From Anastatus disparis (Eukaryota > Arthropoda > Insecta > Hymenoptera > Eupelmidae): a stretch of DNA of 64,000 nucleotides. The notes beneath the pieces are model-generated. The model was given only the letters and a program-made list of their open reading frames with translations, was not told the origin of the DNA and made no database searches. Below, piece by piece: positions 1 to 13,272 of this stretch (position 1 is the first letter of the stretch; each line of letters starts with the position of its first letter). The translations under genes and the position numbers were made by a program. Where the stretch lies: the NCBI GenBank assembly GCA_017163975.1, contig JAFFSR010000315.1:744001-808000 (forward strand), read 5' to 3'.

Positions 1-3000
1 ACTTTTATAGATTTTTAGCAATTTTAATACTGTATATTTGAAAATGTGAGATTATAATGCAAAATATTATGCGCGCCAAATGCGCCGACTATCTTTGAAA
101 TTAAAATTCATAATAAATACTTTCCTAGCATCTAAAGTTGAGTGAGGGAATTGTTTATGATTGTTTAATTCAAACTTTTATCGATTTACATAAATCTTTA
201 TATTTTATATCGAAAAATATCACAAAGTGCATGAAAACATGTCCGCTGTTAAAATTTAACGCCCGCTAACAATCAAAATAGAATAGATTGAATTACTAAA
301 TGTTATCAAAACAAAACTCAAGAATAAGAATCAAATGAACTATGTAATTGTTTTTTTATTTCTTATGGTAAATTATATCCATAAATCAACATGTAAATAA
401 TATTCCAACACATTATTTGCAAGAACATAATACCTAATAAACTTAATAATGAATCAGCAAAAAAAATCATATAATTAATATCTTCAAAAGTAAGATAAAT
501 ATTATAATTTTTTCTATTGTCTTTGTTTATTTTTCTTTTTTATTTTGTGCATTTTTATGTGTTTACCTATTATAAAATGCATTTTCAAAGGAAATTAAAT
601 TTTCTCAAAAGAAATTATTATTATGAGCATAAATCTAAAAAATTTTTTATTATTGAAGACAAGTCCTTTTTTGAACGAATAAATATGTTAAAATTGTATT
701 CTAATATTAATATAATAAGGGCTATCAGTAAAAACACAAGTTATTTAATAAATATAACAAAATGATTATTGAAATTTAGAAATGTAACACGGGCTCTTAT
801 GACAAAAATAGAATTTATGCTTATAATTTGTTAATAAAATTATATATTTTTATGAACCAAATATGAAATTGTATAGTTTTTTATTACAAATATAAATAAA
901 TTAAGAGTATATATCATGTCATCAATGAAATAAAAAAGATATTTGAAAAATTCATGAAAACTGATATGATTATAACGCTACCAGGTGTGAATCGTCAATA
1001 TTTGTTGTCAAATAATAAAATGTAATACAAATTATAATAAATATAGTAATTGATTAAAAACATTTTTTTTAATTCAACTAAAAGAAAAAAAATTATTTTG
1101 TTCTTTTTGTCGGGGCCCCAGTTTGATATACGGTACCAAACGATGGAACCACCTTAAAAATACTTATTTAAATACAATTTATTATCTTATTTGTGCAATT
1201 ATTGACAAAAATAATGCAATATATGATAAAATTCAGCAAATAAATCACTACTAACTGAAAATCAAGCTTGTATAACCTGATGAACATATAAAATTTGCAA
1301 AGTATGTACTAATGATTTTCAATCTACAGTATCTCGATAACAAACTAAAATTTCTAAATCTAATAATCACCATGGTAAATTTATACTATCAATCATTACA
1401 GTTAATGAAACAAAAAATTATTGCTATACTCAAAACTAGATACTGTAAAATATCTAGCATCAAATTCAAGATTATTCATTTAAGATAAAAGATTTCCTGT
1501 TACATCTCGATGGTTAATAACCTGATTTAAACATTGAGAAATTCTTCTTTTTTATATGGTTATGAGATATAGTGTGACAATTTTTTCTCTAATATAGGTT
1601 GAAAATCGATTATACGTTCTAGTAATTAAAACTTCATTTGCAGCTGGCAATCGTATTCAAAAATATATTCAATAGTACAAAATTACTTTTTAAATATTTG
1701 ATAAGATTAAAAAAATTTCACCACTTTTAAATAAATGATGAAAGGAAAGATAACAAGAAGTAATACAATTTTGTTAGTGAAATTCAACATTTTCTTGTAC
1801 AGAAAAAAATATGAAAAGTATTCTGCTAAACATTATAGTATAAGATGTCATAGTTATATCACCTGTATCATATACTTGACATTTATTTCGTGATTTCATC
1901 AAATTCTAATGTCGAGGTTTCCTTTTATTGCTAAAAATAGATTATAGTATGTTAAACACAAAATGATTAAAATCATTAAAATGAATCGCTAAGCATACTT
2001 GCCCACCAGATACCTTTTTAAAGGTAAGCTTATCACAGTATTCAGTTGGTTGGTTACAGAGATTGAATAAAAAAATATGTCTTTTAGATTTTTATTATTT
2101 TTTTTTTATTTTTACGTTAACTTATTTTTAAATTTCATTGAATTATTTCATACTCACTATTAAATTCTATTAAACCATTCGAAATGAAATTGATCAAAAC
2201 AAATTATTATATTACAAATTTATAAATCATGCATTTAATACTTGCCATTTGTTCAATGATTTCATAGCATTCTAATATCAAAGTTTAATAGTTTTACATG
2301 ACCAGTGTAGTTAAGAAATTCTCTACAATCATTATATAAATTTAACTATGTTTTTTCTAAGGTAAAGTCGATAAAATCTCCCTTTTAGTTAAAAATTATG
2401 ATTTCATCTAATAAAAATAATAGTCTAAAAGAATTATTGAAAAACAGATAGAAAAGTTAAAATTTTAAATTAAAAAATAGCCAAGCATTCTTGCCTATCA
2501 TATATCTTTTGAAAGGTAAGGTTTTATAATAATAAATACGTGAGATATATATGCATTTAATATCATGTATATCATTCTTATATACTTTATGCCGCAAATT
2601 TAAATATTTCAAGTAACAAATTTTTTTTTAGATTCAGTAGTTATTTTTTATTTAGAACTAGGTAGTTGTTACGAATTGTTTCTTTAAAGTATCTTTTCAT
2701 CTTTTTCTTTTCCAGTTGAATTATTAAATATATTTAGAACTGCAGTTTTTCGAGAAGTCGTATCAATGGGTTGAGAGTTTATGCCATTATTTGAATTTTC
2801 AAAAACACTGCAATTAAAATAAAATCGTGAACTGTTAGATTTCTGTATACTATCAACGTTTTGACTGATGGTCATCGTTATCGAATCGGAAAAGTTTTAT
2901 TATTTTATCAGCATTAAAGTATTTTAAATAATTCTAGAGAAAACAGGAAAACTAATATACAAAACTCCATTATATGATAGTTAAAATTATTATAAAAAAT

Positions 3001-3120
3001 TTTCGCAAGCGTCATCATCAAAAATTTTCCTAAAAAATAGTCAATTTAACTATAAATGTAAATTAACTGCTTAATAAAAAAATGAATAACAAACTACATA
3101 ATTCACAAGATATTTAACTT
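1..3120. other. AT-rich stretch without a recognisable gene
   Basis: No long open frame and no recognisable protein motif. Two blocks near 1865-2040 and 2225-2530 look like degraded copies of each other (each ends in a similar AAAGGTAAG-containing segment), so part of this stretch is an old duplication. On the minus strand about 2684-2803 a short open segment follows a pyrimidine-rich tract ending in AG. It could be an orphan exon, but I recognise no homology and leave it uncalled. Confidence 0.5.
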
Positions 3121-3693
3121 TATTTACACTTTATTCAAGAAGATAACCTAGACAATAAAATTTGGTATTCAACATACAACACACCTGAATTTGTTAAATA
3201 TTAAACGATCACTTTTGATAATCAAATATAACCTTATTCTTTAAATATATTTATTACAAATAATACTCTTTTTTATTAAAATGTATAATTATTTATTACT
3301 ATTTTATTTTATTTACTATTTTTATTATTTATTTATTTCATATTATATTTATAAGTCAAAGAATCGACGAACTGTGATATACCTAATAAATACAAATTAA
3401 AGAATTGAAGAACTGGAGAAAAGACATTATAAATAATAATAGTAATGTCGAAATAATAGAAATAATAGAATAGTAATGTCATCTGCTACGAACTTAAAAA
3501 CTTAGATTACACAGAAAGTATTCATTAAATTATGTTGAATCTTTTGCAAACATAAATAAAATAGTTTTTTAAAGATTCAGCAATAAAAAAGTATAAAAAA
3601 ATATTGTGTAATAAACATGAAAACATAAGGCTTGAAGCGCTATTGTAGATAAAAATAAAAAAAAAATAAAATTTAAAAAAATTATTAAAGTTA

Positions 3694-4146
3694 TTAATCG
3701 CTTGTCGGCAGACAATTCTCAATATGATCTCCATCGAGTCTGATGCAGCATTTCAAACTAGTAATAAAATTAAGCCGAGCTGCTTGTATCATAGCAGGTG
3801 TAATATCTTGAAATGCTGCATCTATACGTTGATCCAGGTCATTTTGATCCCTTATCTCCGACGAGTAAATTATGCCTTTAATAGTCCCCCATAAAAAAAA
3901 ATCCAGTGGATTTAAGTCCGGTGATCTAGGAGGCCAAGCGATTGGACCTCCTTGACCAATCCAGTGATCTTCGAACTCTTGGTTTAAATGAGCTACCACT
4001 TGTCTTGCAGTGTGCGCTGGGGCACCATCCTGCATAAACCATATACCGTCTTGGCGTACGTTTTGCAGTAATTGTGGTAGCTCATTTTGTAGAAACTGTA
4101 AATAGTTTTGTCCATTTAACCTTTTGGGCATGCAAACAGGTCCAAT
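3694..4146 (-). pseudogene. transposase exon 3: second and third catalytic residues
   Basis: Contains MQDGAPAHTA (second catalytic Asp) and PPRSPDLNPLDFFLWG (third acidic residue in the DLNPLD context), the signature of the DDE_3 fold in this family, then a helical C-terminus ending at TAA 3694-3696. The exon is intact over 150 codons. It begins at 4146 after an ATTGCAG acceptor; the 673-bp intron before it (4147-4819) has no recognisable content. Confidence 0.85.
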
Positions 4147-4819
4147 CTGCAATTATTATAATATTGATTACAAATCTCTACATTATAAATAATAACGAGA
4201 TTTATTTAAAAGTTTAAATATTTTTTAATTAATAATTAAAAAGAGCGAAATACTAATTTATTTATTATATAAGAAACTGTGGCAAAACGGTATACTTGTT
4301 TGAAATCGTTTAGGAAATAATAGATAAATTAATTACCGTACCATTAAATATTAAATTTGTTTTTAGTTTTATCTAGATAACTAAAAATTAATCAAATCAG
4401 TAAAAAAAACATTTACAAAAACTGTTATTTAGAACTTACGGAAGGTCCCATTTTATCTCATGAAATAAAGTTAGAGTAAAACGGAAATTTTGCTCAGGGA
4501 AATATAACACACGCTATGATCTCTACCGCCGAACTTTCTTAATAATTAAAAAATATTTAACCTCCATAAAATCAACACAAGATTATTTTTGACAAAGCAA
4601 TCATATACAAAATAATATGAGAGATATTTTCAATGATTTCATATGGTTATTTCATAGATGGCTCTAGTAGCAACAGTGAAATTCGGCTAATCCGTTTTAC
4701 CCCGTTATACCCTTTCGTCTGTTTCCCCTAATCAAATTTACTTATTGTTACAATCTTAACTAGAGTGGGAAATCAATTTTAATATTTTTTTTATTAAAAG
4801 ATTACAAAATTATACTTAC

Positions 4820-5065
4820 GATATCGTCATTAATTGTACCACACCATATATTAACAGAAAATCTGTTTTGATGGCGAGCTACTACGGCCAAATGCGGATT
4901 CTCTTCTGCCCAATAATGATTATTGTGTACATTAAAGGTGGCATCTCTACCGAAACTCGACTCATCCGTAAACAAAATACGCTGGAGGGATTCGGGATTC
5001 TCGTTAATTTGGTTCAATGCCCAACGACAAAATTCTAATCGACGATGTCGGTCATGTTCATTAAT
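4820..5065 (-). pseudogene. transposase exon 2: first catalytic part
   Basis: This open 246-bp exon contains FTDESSFGRD, the first catalytic Asp region of DDE_3/mariner-type transposases, preceded by an EHDRHRRLEFCRW segment typical of the linker region. It is bounded by a TTTTACAG acceptor at its 5' side and GTAAGT at its 3' side, both phase 0. No stop lies inside the exon, so this part looks less damaged than exon 1. Confidence 0.8.
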
Positions 5066-6671
5066 CTGTAAAATAATTTTTTTATTGCAAAAATTGCATA
5101 ATAAATGAATACTAATCATCCTAAAATGATTATTAGAACATTTTATAAAGAAATAATTTAGTTTTGAAAGGGTTAAAAGGATTACACTTTATGTTAACTT
5201 CCCGTAGTGCATCTCTCTTAAAAGCGCTTTGCACCATTTCTTTCAAACTTATAGTAAATGAATAAAAATGTCTAAAATATTTAATACTTCAGCAGTGATG
5301 GCATCGAGAATCGCACCCATGAAGTCTTGCTTTTTTTATTTTATCAATATCTTTTTAAATTCATAAATTAAACAAATATAATGACTTGTCCGCACTAAAG
5401 CTATATTAGTACAATAATTTTTGTCAAAATAAAAAATCATTTGGACTTGTTATTTTTTTATGAGCTTTGATTGGAAATTAGATATTAAACTCGACAAACC
5501 TAACCTTAAAATACGATACATTGAAAGTTTTTATTATAACTTTGTATGTATAATATTTTGGTGGATTTCTTGGGTTGTCCGCACTAGAGTTTAATCTTAC
5601 AAATTTTTTCTTTGTAGTAAAAAAACTCGATTAAACGCATCGTTTATTCATAAGTTAGGATTGGAAATATTATTAGAAGGCAGACAGCTTCGTCATGCTC
5701 TTAAGAGCGTACAGCTTAATCAAACCATTGTTTAAAAATCTTGAATGCAGTCTTTAAAACACTGCTAAGTGCTTTGGAGCAATACAATCTCATAGAGCTA
5801 ATTTAGTTTGAGTAATTTGATTATATTTTTTTAAATATGATTTCAATGTAAAAAATGATTTATCAGCAATATTTAAATATGTCTCTTATATATTTCATTG
5901 ATTTCCTTGAAATTGAAGAATAATGATAAAATTATTATAATTTAGTTATAAAAATAAAAAATTTTATATTGTTCTAAAAATAAAAAACTACGCTAAAAAA
6001 ATCAGTTTTCTAAAGTTTTCCTTGTTTTGGCAGGCACAAATAAATTCTAAGCAAATTCATCGATTAGTTTACGTAAAATAAAAAAAATGAAAAATGAAAA
6101 TTTCTTTTTAAGGGAGATAAAGAAAAAAAGAGAAAAAGAGGTAGAATGTGAGAGAGCTTCAGAACAAAAATTTTCCTTGTTTTGTTAGACATAAATAATT
6201 TCCATGCAAATTGACAACAAATCCATCGAGTAATTTACGTAAAAAAAAAAAAAAAAAGAAAAATTATTTTCAAAATCTTTAAAATTTTATAAAATTGTAA
6301 CTATACTAAAAAAATTAGTTTTCTAAAGTTTGTTTTCTTCAGACAGTGAATTTTATACAAATTTGGAATCAATTCTATCGAGTAGTTAACGTAAAATAAA
6401 AGCCAAATGAACATTTTTCTCCAAATCTTTAAAATGCTTTAAAATCGTAACAACGCTAAAAAAATTAGTTTTCAAAAGTTTGATTCATTCAGATAGTAGC
6501 GAATAACTAATACAAATTATGAAGAAAATTTATCGAGTAGTTTACGTAAAACATAAAAAAAATAATAAAATGAAAATTATTTTAAAAGATTTGCAAAATA
6601 CTCTAAAATTAAAACTACAATAAAAAAATTAGTTTTCGAAAGTTTTCTGACGCAAATAATTTACATGCAAA

Positions 6672-7457
6672 GAGTACCCCCCGTTAAGATAGGTAAAATG
6701 CCCTCCCTCATATATTTTAAAACTAATATTTTTTCTTGTTTTTATAGTAATTAAGATTAGGTTTTGTTATATTTATAGTTTCCTAACGCATACCCTAACC
6801 TCAACATAACCTAAAAATCACTTTTTTTATAAAATTTTTTTTTTATCTGGAAGGATGAATGATATTAATCCCGCGAAAAACATATGACTAGGTCTTAGCA
6901 CTCTCTTCAACTGTGATTCTTTGCGAGTCCTAGAAAGCAGTTTTTCTAACCTAAAAATAACATTTAAATCATAAAATCTCCGTAACTTTGCTCTGGGAAG
7001 GGCTACAAGTAATTTTCTGGGCTTAAAATTTGTATTTTTAAAAAACAAATAAAGTTTATGATGACCGAAAATTCGATTCTGGCATGGCGCCATGGCGAAA
7101 AACTCGAAAAACCATTTTTTCATAGGTTTTCTGTCGGTTATTGGTCTCTAGCAACTCACAAATCATTTTTAAAGAAGAAAAAAAAAGCTTCATTGGATTC
7201 TACGTGAAAAAATACATTGAAAATATGCATAATAACTTTAGGAATACTTAGGTGCTGTTACAAAACAATTAAAAAAATAAAATAATTCTAAAATTATTAC
7301 ATAGCTACTTTGCGTCGTTGCTGCATTTTATGTTTTTATGACCTTGGTCATCTCTTTAGAGTCTCAAAGCTACTATTCAATGTATCCATAGGCAAATTAT
7401 GTCTACTACACCCGAAAAACAGAGACAAATACTAGACAGATAACGTTAACTCCTATA

Positions 7458-7507
<50 letters not shown>

Positions 7508-8358
7508 GAATAACTTGCTATCCCTCGTATATACATAAGGAATAGTGAGTTGTTCTTAGGAAACGCAAATTATTTTTCTTATACATAGATAAAAAACCAA
7601 TGTTTATCTATTCCTGTAACTATTCTGTTTAGTGTTCTTTTTTAGCTTGTAAGAGACCTAACATGTTTTCTGTCCTCCATAAATCACGAACTCGGTAGAT
7701 TTGAACAATTAAATGATTCTAATTAGGTTCCAAATACAAAAATTAAAAGATCATCATCTCTTTAGAGTCATAAAGCTACTATTCGATGTATTTACAGCCA
7801 AATTACGCCTATTGCACGCTAAAATAAAATTTTAAAACATAACTGAAGTAACTCTGGATCCAAGAGAATCAACGGGCCTTCAGGAGAGGAATTTTCTTGA
7901 AAATTCTTTCATACAAAAAGTCCCCAACACGCTTGAGTCAAAAGTGATACCCACACCTACTGTTTTGTTGTGTGAGTTGTATCCAACATGCGTGTATATT
8001 CTGTCTCTCTCACTTTCATAGTGGTGGGATAACGCAAATACTTAGGCTGACGCCCATATTTAGGAGAAAGAGCTCGAAATCTCTTATATCGCAATCTCTT
8101 GTATCGAGAGATCACTAAATCATTAGAGAGACAAAGACGGAATAAGGTTTTAGTAACAATCGTGTTGGGTCTATAAATTCGAGCCTGAAAGTACACTTCT
8201 ATGTAAGCATTTATATTCTTTGTTAGAACTGCCACAATTATGATTTGTCTTCAGGCCATTATACGCAAAAAATAGAGTAGCAACCGATATAAGAAATACA
8301 TTGCTTCTACATATATGAGAATCAAGCGCGTTGTTTCTAGCAACAGCTCACTATTCTT

Positions 8359-8407
<49 letters not shown>

Positions 8408-9160
8408 AGCAATAGCTCCTAGAGTTCCTAGCAATAGCTCACTATTCTTTGTATATATATATATATATATATATTGTTACTAAAACCTTATTTCGTCTTT
8501 GTCTCTCTAATGATTCAGTGATCTCTCGATACAAGAGATTGCGATATAAGAGATTTCGAGCTCTTTCTCCTAAATATGGGCGTCAGCCTAAGTATTTGCG
8601 TTATCCCACCACTATGAAAGTAGGAGAGACAGAATATACACGCATGTTGGATACAACTCACACAACGAAACAGTAGGTGTGGGTATCACTTTTGACTCAA
8701 GCGTGTTGGGGACTCTTTGTATGAGAGAATTTTCAAGAAAATTCCTCTCCTGAAGGCCCGTTGATTCTCTTGTATCCAGATTCTACTGTAATACAAAAAG
8801 ACAGATGATACGACCGTTACTTCAGTTATGTTTAAAAATCTTATTTTAGCGTGCAATAGGCGTAATTTGGCTGTAAATACATCGAATAGTAGCTTTATGA
8901 CTCTAAAGAGATAATGATCTTTTAATTTTTGAATTTGGAACCTAATTGAAATCATTTAATTGTTCAAATCTACCGAGTTCGTGATTTATAGAGGACAGAA
9001 AACATGTTAGGTCTCTTACAAGCTAAAATAGAACACTAAAAAGAATAGTTACAGGAATAGATAAACATTGGTTTTTTATCTATGTATAAGAAAAATAATT
9101 TGCGTTTCCTAAGAACAACTCACTATTCCTTATGTATATACGAGGGATAGCAAGTTATTC

Positions 9161-9212
<52 letters not shown>

Positions 9213-9993
9213 GGAGTTATAGTTATCTGTCTAGTATTTGTCTCTGTTTTTCGCGTACAGTGGACGTCATTTGCCTATGAATACATTGAATAGTAGCTTT
9301 GAGACTCTAAAGAGATGACCAAAGTCATAAAAACATAAAATGCAGCAACGACGCAAAGTAGCTATGTAATAATTTTAGAATTATTTTATTTTTTTAATTG
9401 TTTCGTAACAGCATCCAAGTATTCCTAAAGTTATTATGCATATTTTTTATGTATTTTTTCACGTGGAATCCAATGAAGCTATTTTTTTATCTTTAAAAAT
9501 GATTTGTGAGTTGCTAGAGACCAATAACCGACAGAAAACCTATGAAAAAATGGTTTTTCGAGTTTTTCGCCATGGCGCCATGCCAGAATCGAATTTTTGG
9601 TCATTATAAACTTTATTTGTTTTTTAAAAATACAAATTTTAAGCCCAGAAAATTACTTGTAGCCCCTCCCTGAGCAAAGTTACGGAGATTTTATGATTTA
9701 AATGTTATTTTTAGGTTAAAAAAACTGCTTTCTAGGACTCGCAAAAAATCACAGTAAAAGAGAGTGCTAAGTCCTAGTCATATGATTTTCGCGGGATTAA
9801 TATCATTCATCCTTCCAGATAATAAAAAAATTTTATAAAAAAAGTGATTTTTAGGTTATTTTGAGGTTAGAGTATGTGTTAGGAAACTATAAATATAACA
9901 AAACCTAATCTTAATTACTATAAAAACAAGAAAAAATATTAGTTTTGAAATATATGAGGAAGGGCATTTTACCTATCCTAACGGGGGGTACTC
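6672..9993. mobile_element. 3.3-kb palindromic element (GAGTACCCCCC ends)
   Basis: The left end GAGTACCCCCCGTTA is mirrored by the right end, and the inverted match continues inward for about 1.5 kb per arm (6672-8160 against 9993-8474), leaving a ~310-bp loop with two AT microsatellites. AT microsatellites also lie symmetrically in the arms near 7463-7504 and 9163-9212. No transposase was found. Short open frames in the arms encode the same peptide twice only because the arms are copies. The target duplication is unclear. It is most simply a non-autonomous fold-back element inserted in the ~155-bp array. Confidence 0.75.
8361..8474. repeat. (AT)n microsatellites in the palindrome loop
   Basis: Two runs of alternating AT (about 8361-8402 and 8451-8474) separated by a short unique spacer, in the loop of the palindromic element. 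Confidence 0.9.
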
Positions 9994-11169
9994 TTTCAAA
10001 TCAAATTCATCGCGTAGATTACTTAAAATTGAAAAAAAAGAAACAAAATTTCTTTGAAATTTTAAAAATTGATAGAAAATTAAAACTACGCTAAAAAAAT
10101 AGTTTTCAATAGCTTCCACTTTAGTTAGACAATAAAATAAATTGTATACAAAATTAGAACCAAATACATCGAGTAGTTTGAGTCAAATTAAAAAAAAATG
10201 AAAATAGTATATTTTTCACCTAGGGAAAAAAAAGTAAAGAATGTCCTAAATTGAGTGTAAATTGTCACTCGAGCCGAAGGCGAGGCGGCAAACATACAAT
10301 TGAAGGCATTTTTTCCCCGTGGTGAAAATGTGTTTTTTTCAATAGCGGTTCGATATTACCACTTTTTTTAGGCGCGATGTAAAAAAGAGGTACTTTCAGA
10401 CCATGTGTTGAAAAAATAAAATATTTTCAGCTTAACAAATTGCTAAAATAAAAACTACACTAAGAAAACCAATTTTCAATAGCTCCGCGCCGAGTTAGAC
10501 AAAAAAATAAATAAAATGCGAAATTCGAAGCAAATCCATCGACTAATTTTCGAGGTCGAATTGCCTTAATGAATACGTACACGCACAAACACATCAATTC
10601 ACACACATGAGTGCTCTTTTCATAAAAAACATACTAAAAGTATGTGAAAAATCGTCTAATTTAAAAAAAAATGCTTTATTGTTATGTCACCTAAATAATT
10701 CTATGATACTTTGATAAAAAATAAACAATAATTTCTGTTGCGTTGGCTAATTAACGTCTAGATATTTTAACAGAATTTTTCTAGATAGTTTACAATAATA
10801 TATTCAGAATTAACAGTAATTTTCCCAGAATAAAGTAAAAGATTGAGATCACTCAATTTTCCAACCTAAATCGTACAAACTTCAAAATGACTTAAGACTC
10901 ATGATTATAAATGTTCATTTAAAAATTATTCAATTACGCTTTAACCCATTCCGCTCATGCGGATATTCTTGGACTTTCAATAAAATCTTGTAAAAATGTA
11001 TAGAAATTTGTAGAAATTTTAGACAGTAAAATCGCATTTTTATATCGGAACTCCGATAATGTCTGCGTTAGCGGTAATGAGTTAAATATAAGATTCTGTG
11101 AAATTGTGTATTTTTCACAATTATAATACACTAAGCTTAGATTATTTACGCATTGAGTAGCTATGACAA

Positions 11170-11312
11170 ATAAAATAGTACATTACGATACAAGTGACCT
11201 AAGTGGCACTTTATTACACGGTCGGAGTTATCGCCCGAGCGCAGCGAGGGCGATAACGTAGTGCCGTGTAATAAAGTTCCACTAAGGTCACGAGTATCGT
11301 ATACTATTTTGT
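11170..11312. repeat. ~140-bp imperfect hairpin with GC-rich loop
   Basis: The left arm (ATAGTACATTACGATAC, then CACTTTATTACACGG) is the inverse of the right arm ending near 11312. The loop is the GC-rich CGCCCGAGCGCAGCGAGGGCG. It looks like a tiny fold-back MITE. A related GC-rich 'ACTCGCTACGCTCGTG' block without a clear hairpin lies near 61670-61720. Confidence 0.6.
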
Positions 11313-12106
11313 AGCACGTGGGACATAAATCCGCCAAATTAAATCTGTACTCTTTAAAATCAGTAATAAACAAAAACTATGCACTCCACGAATTATAATT
11401 CGAAAAATAAAAGCGAAAACTATCAAAAACCAAACACGACGCATCCTGTGAATGATAAATCGAGAAAAAGAAAAGAAAACTATAAATAAACTAAAACTAA
11501 ACACTCCATGAATAATAGATCGAAAAAGGAAAAAAAGAATATAATTTCAAAAATATACTCAAAATGTGTAATAATAATTAATTTTTATCAATATAATTGA
11601 TATTATGTGAAATTGTTTGTTGAAATCATCTTCTATGAAGTCATAAATTGAAATTTTGTTTCACGTATGAATTAGCGTCGTAGGAGCGGTGAGGAGGTAA
11701 CATGTTTAGCAATAGCAATCGTGTGTAGTAATAGGGGGTTCCCCGTAGCATTTTATAATACAACGCCGAAATGACTACCTCTTCGCTTTACATGTTACGC
11801 TACTATTAATTTTAGTTTTACTCGTATCTTACTTACTTATAATTGTTATTTAATTTGAAGAATGTTAATGTAAAAGAGTTCCAATATACTACAGCTTATT
11901 GTTATTAATGAAAATACTTTAAAAAATAATTTACATATAAAATTATTTTTTGGAAGAGTTTTTGTTTTTTGATTATTCAAGTTCTTATAGATGCTGCTTT
12001 TTATAATTCAAAGCAAAGAAAAAACACGGGTTCATTTGTCATCAAAAAATCATATTCTGTAGTTTCTCTATCCTTTCATTGATAATTTTACTTATACAAA
12101 ATTATA
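11313..12106. other. non-coding AT-rich spacer
   Basis: No supported gene. A weak inverted pair (GGTAACATGT near 11696 against ACATGTTACG near 11800) flanks a stretch that could be another decayed fold-back element. Confidence 0.4.
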
Positions 12107-12412
12107 CCCTACTGAAAAATATATATGAGATCTCATTTATATTTTACATTTTCAACCCCACTAAAAAATATATATGAGATCTCATATAGATATTTCAGTA
12201 GGGGTTGAAAATATAAAGTATATATGAGAGCTCATACGAGATCTCATATGAGATCTCATATGAGATTGTAATGTGTGATCTCATATATATTTCTTTGTAG
12301 GGTTGAAAATAGAAAATATATATGAGATCTCATATATATTTTTTAGTAGGGTTGAAAATGTAAAATATAAATGAGATCTCATATGAGATCTCATATATAT
12401 TTTTCAGTAGGG
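12107..12412. mobile_element. 306-bp MITE, CCCTACTGAAAAA ends, TA target
   Basis: It begins CCCTACTGAAAAATAT and ends with the exact inverse, with TA on both outer sides (12105-12106 and 12413-12414). The interior is almost wholly made of the palindrome ATATGAGATCTCATAT in several copies plus a mirrored TTTTCAACCC segment. It has no coding capacity. A TA duplication suggests mobilisation by a Tc1/mariner-type transposase; that link is inference. Confidence 0.8.
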
Positions 12413-13272
12413 TAAAGGAAAACAAATTTTTATTTGAAAACATTTATTATTTGAATCTAATCGTTTTGATCTCAACTTTCATGATGTTGAAATAAAATTA
12501 TGTAAGATTTATTTTTAAAAGTTTTAAAATTCTAAAGCTTATTTAATTTGAAACGTCGAAATCAAAATAAAAATTAACTTGCAGAAAAATTTATTTCTAA
12601 ACTTGATGAACACAAGTTTCTTTATAATTTTATATAAGAAAAATTAGGCCGAAATTAAAAAATATGATCCTCAAGACTCTAACACTCTCCTTGTAAGTTG
12701 AAGTTATTGAAGTGAGTTTTATGTTTACTGGAATAATAAATAATAAAATGAAGTTCAATATAATTTTAGATTTAAAAAAATATAAATCTTTTAAATATAT
12801 TTTTTTAAACGTTTTATTGTAAATAAAAAATAGAACTTTACCATATGGAATTGAACAAAATTTTGATATAAATAAAATAAAGTTATATGCTAATACATTA
12901 CAACTGCTTATTATTCATTAAAGATATAATATTAATTAATGTATAGGGTGGATTCACCAGTAAATGAAAGAATAAGAAAAATATAATTTAAAAAATTTTT
13001 TTTATAATATTTAAACAACTGTTTTAAATATAAAACTTGGATCATATTCTTTATTAAAGTTTAAAGTACTTCTTTAAAAAAGAACATCTATTATTTATTA
13101 ATTATTTCGTAATTAAATAAATAATAAAAAAATTATTAAAATTCAATGAGCGAACATTTTTACCAAAGAACGAACACCTCTATTTAAATAACATAACCAA
13201 TAATTTTGCCTATATTCAAATAATAATTGCCTATACATAAATAATAAATAATAATTTATTTATATAACTTAC
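12413..13272. other. AT-rich spacer within the transposase intron
   Basis: No gene, motif or clear repeat seen apart from short AT-rich runs. Confidence 0.5.

Larger units (their letters stand above)
5990..10560. repeat. ~155-bp degenerate tandem repeat array, split by a palindrome
   Basis: Units share an anchor CTAAAAAAATTAGTTTTC and a CATCGAGTAGTTTACGT-like segment. Anchors lie near 5992, 6304, 6456 and 6619, then near 10090 and 10457 after the intervening palindromic element; neighbouring units are about 152-163 bp apart. The 6619 and 10090 anchors are one unit apart once the palindrome (6672-9993) is subtracted. The last part (10215-10440) carries a CACCTAGGG-type sequence also seen at 14.8 and 15.1 kb. 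The array sits in intron 1 of the broken transposase gene. Confidence 0.65.

Noticed and set aside
6827..7123. 98-aa minus-strand frame
   Set aside because: Lies in a palindrome arm; its inverse copy is disrupted, and no known motif is present.
7957..8676. Two open frames encoding the same 60-residue peptide
   Set aside because: They lie in the two inverse arms of the 6672-9993 palindrome, so the agreement reflects duplication, not selection; no family resemblance.
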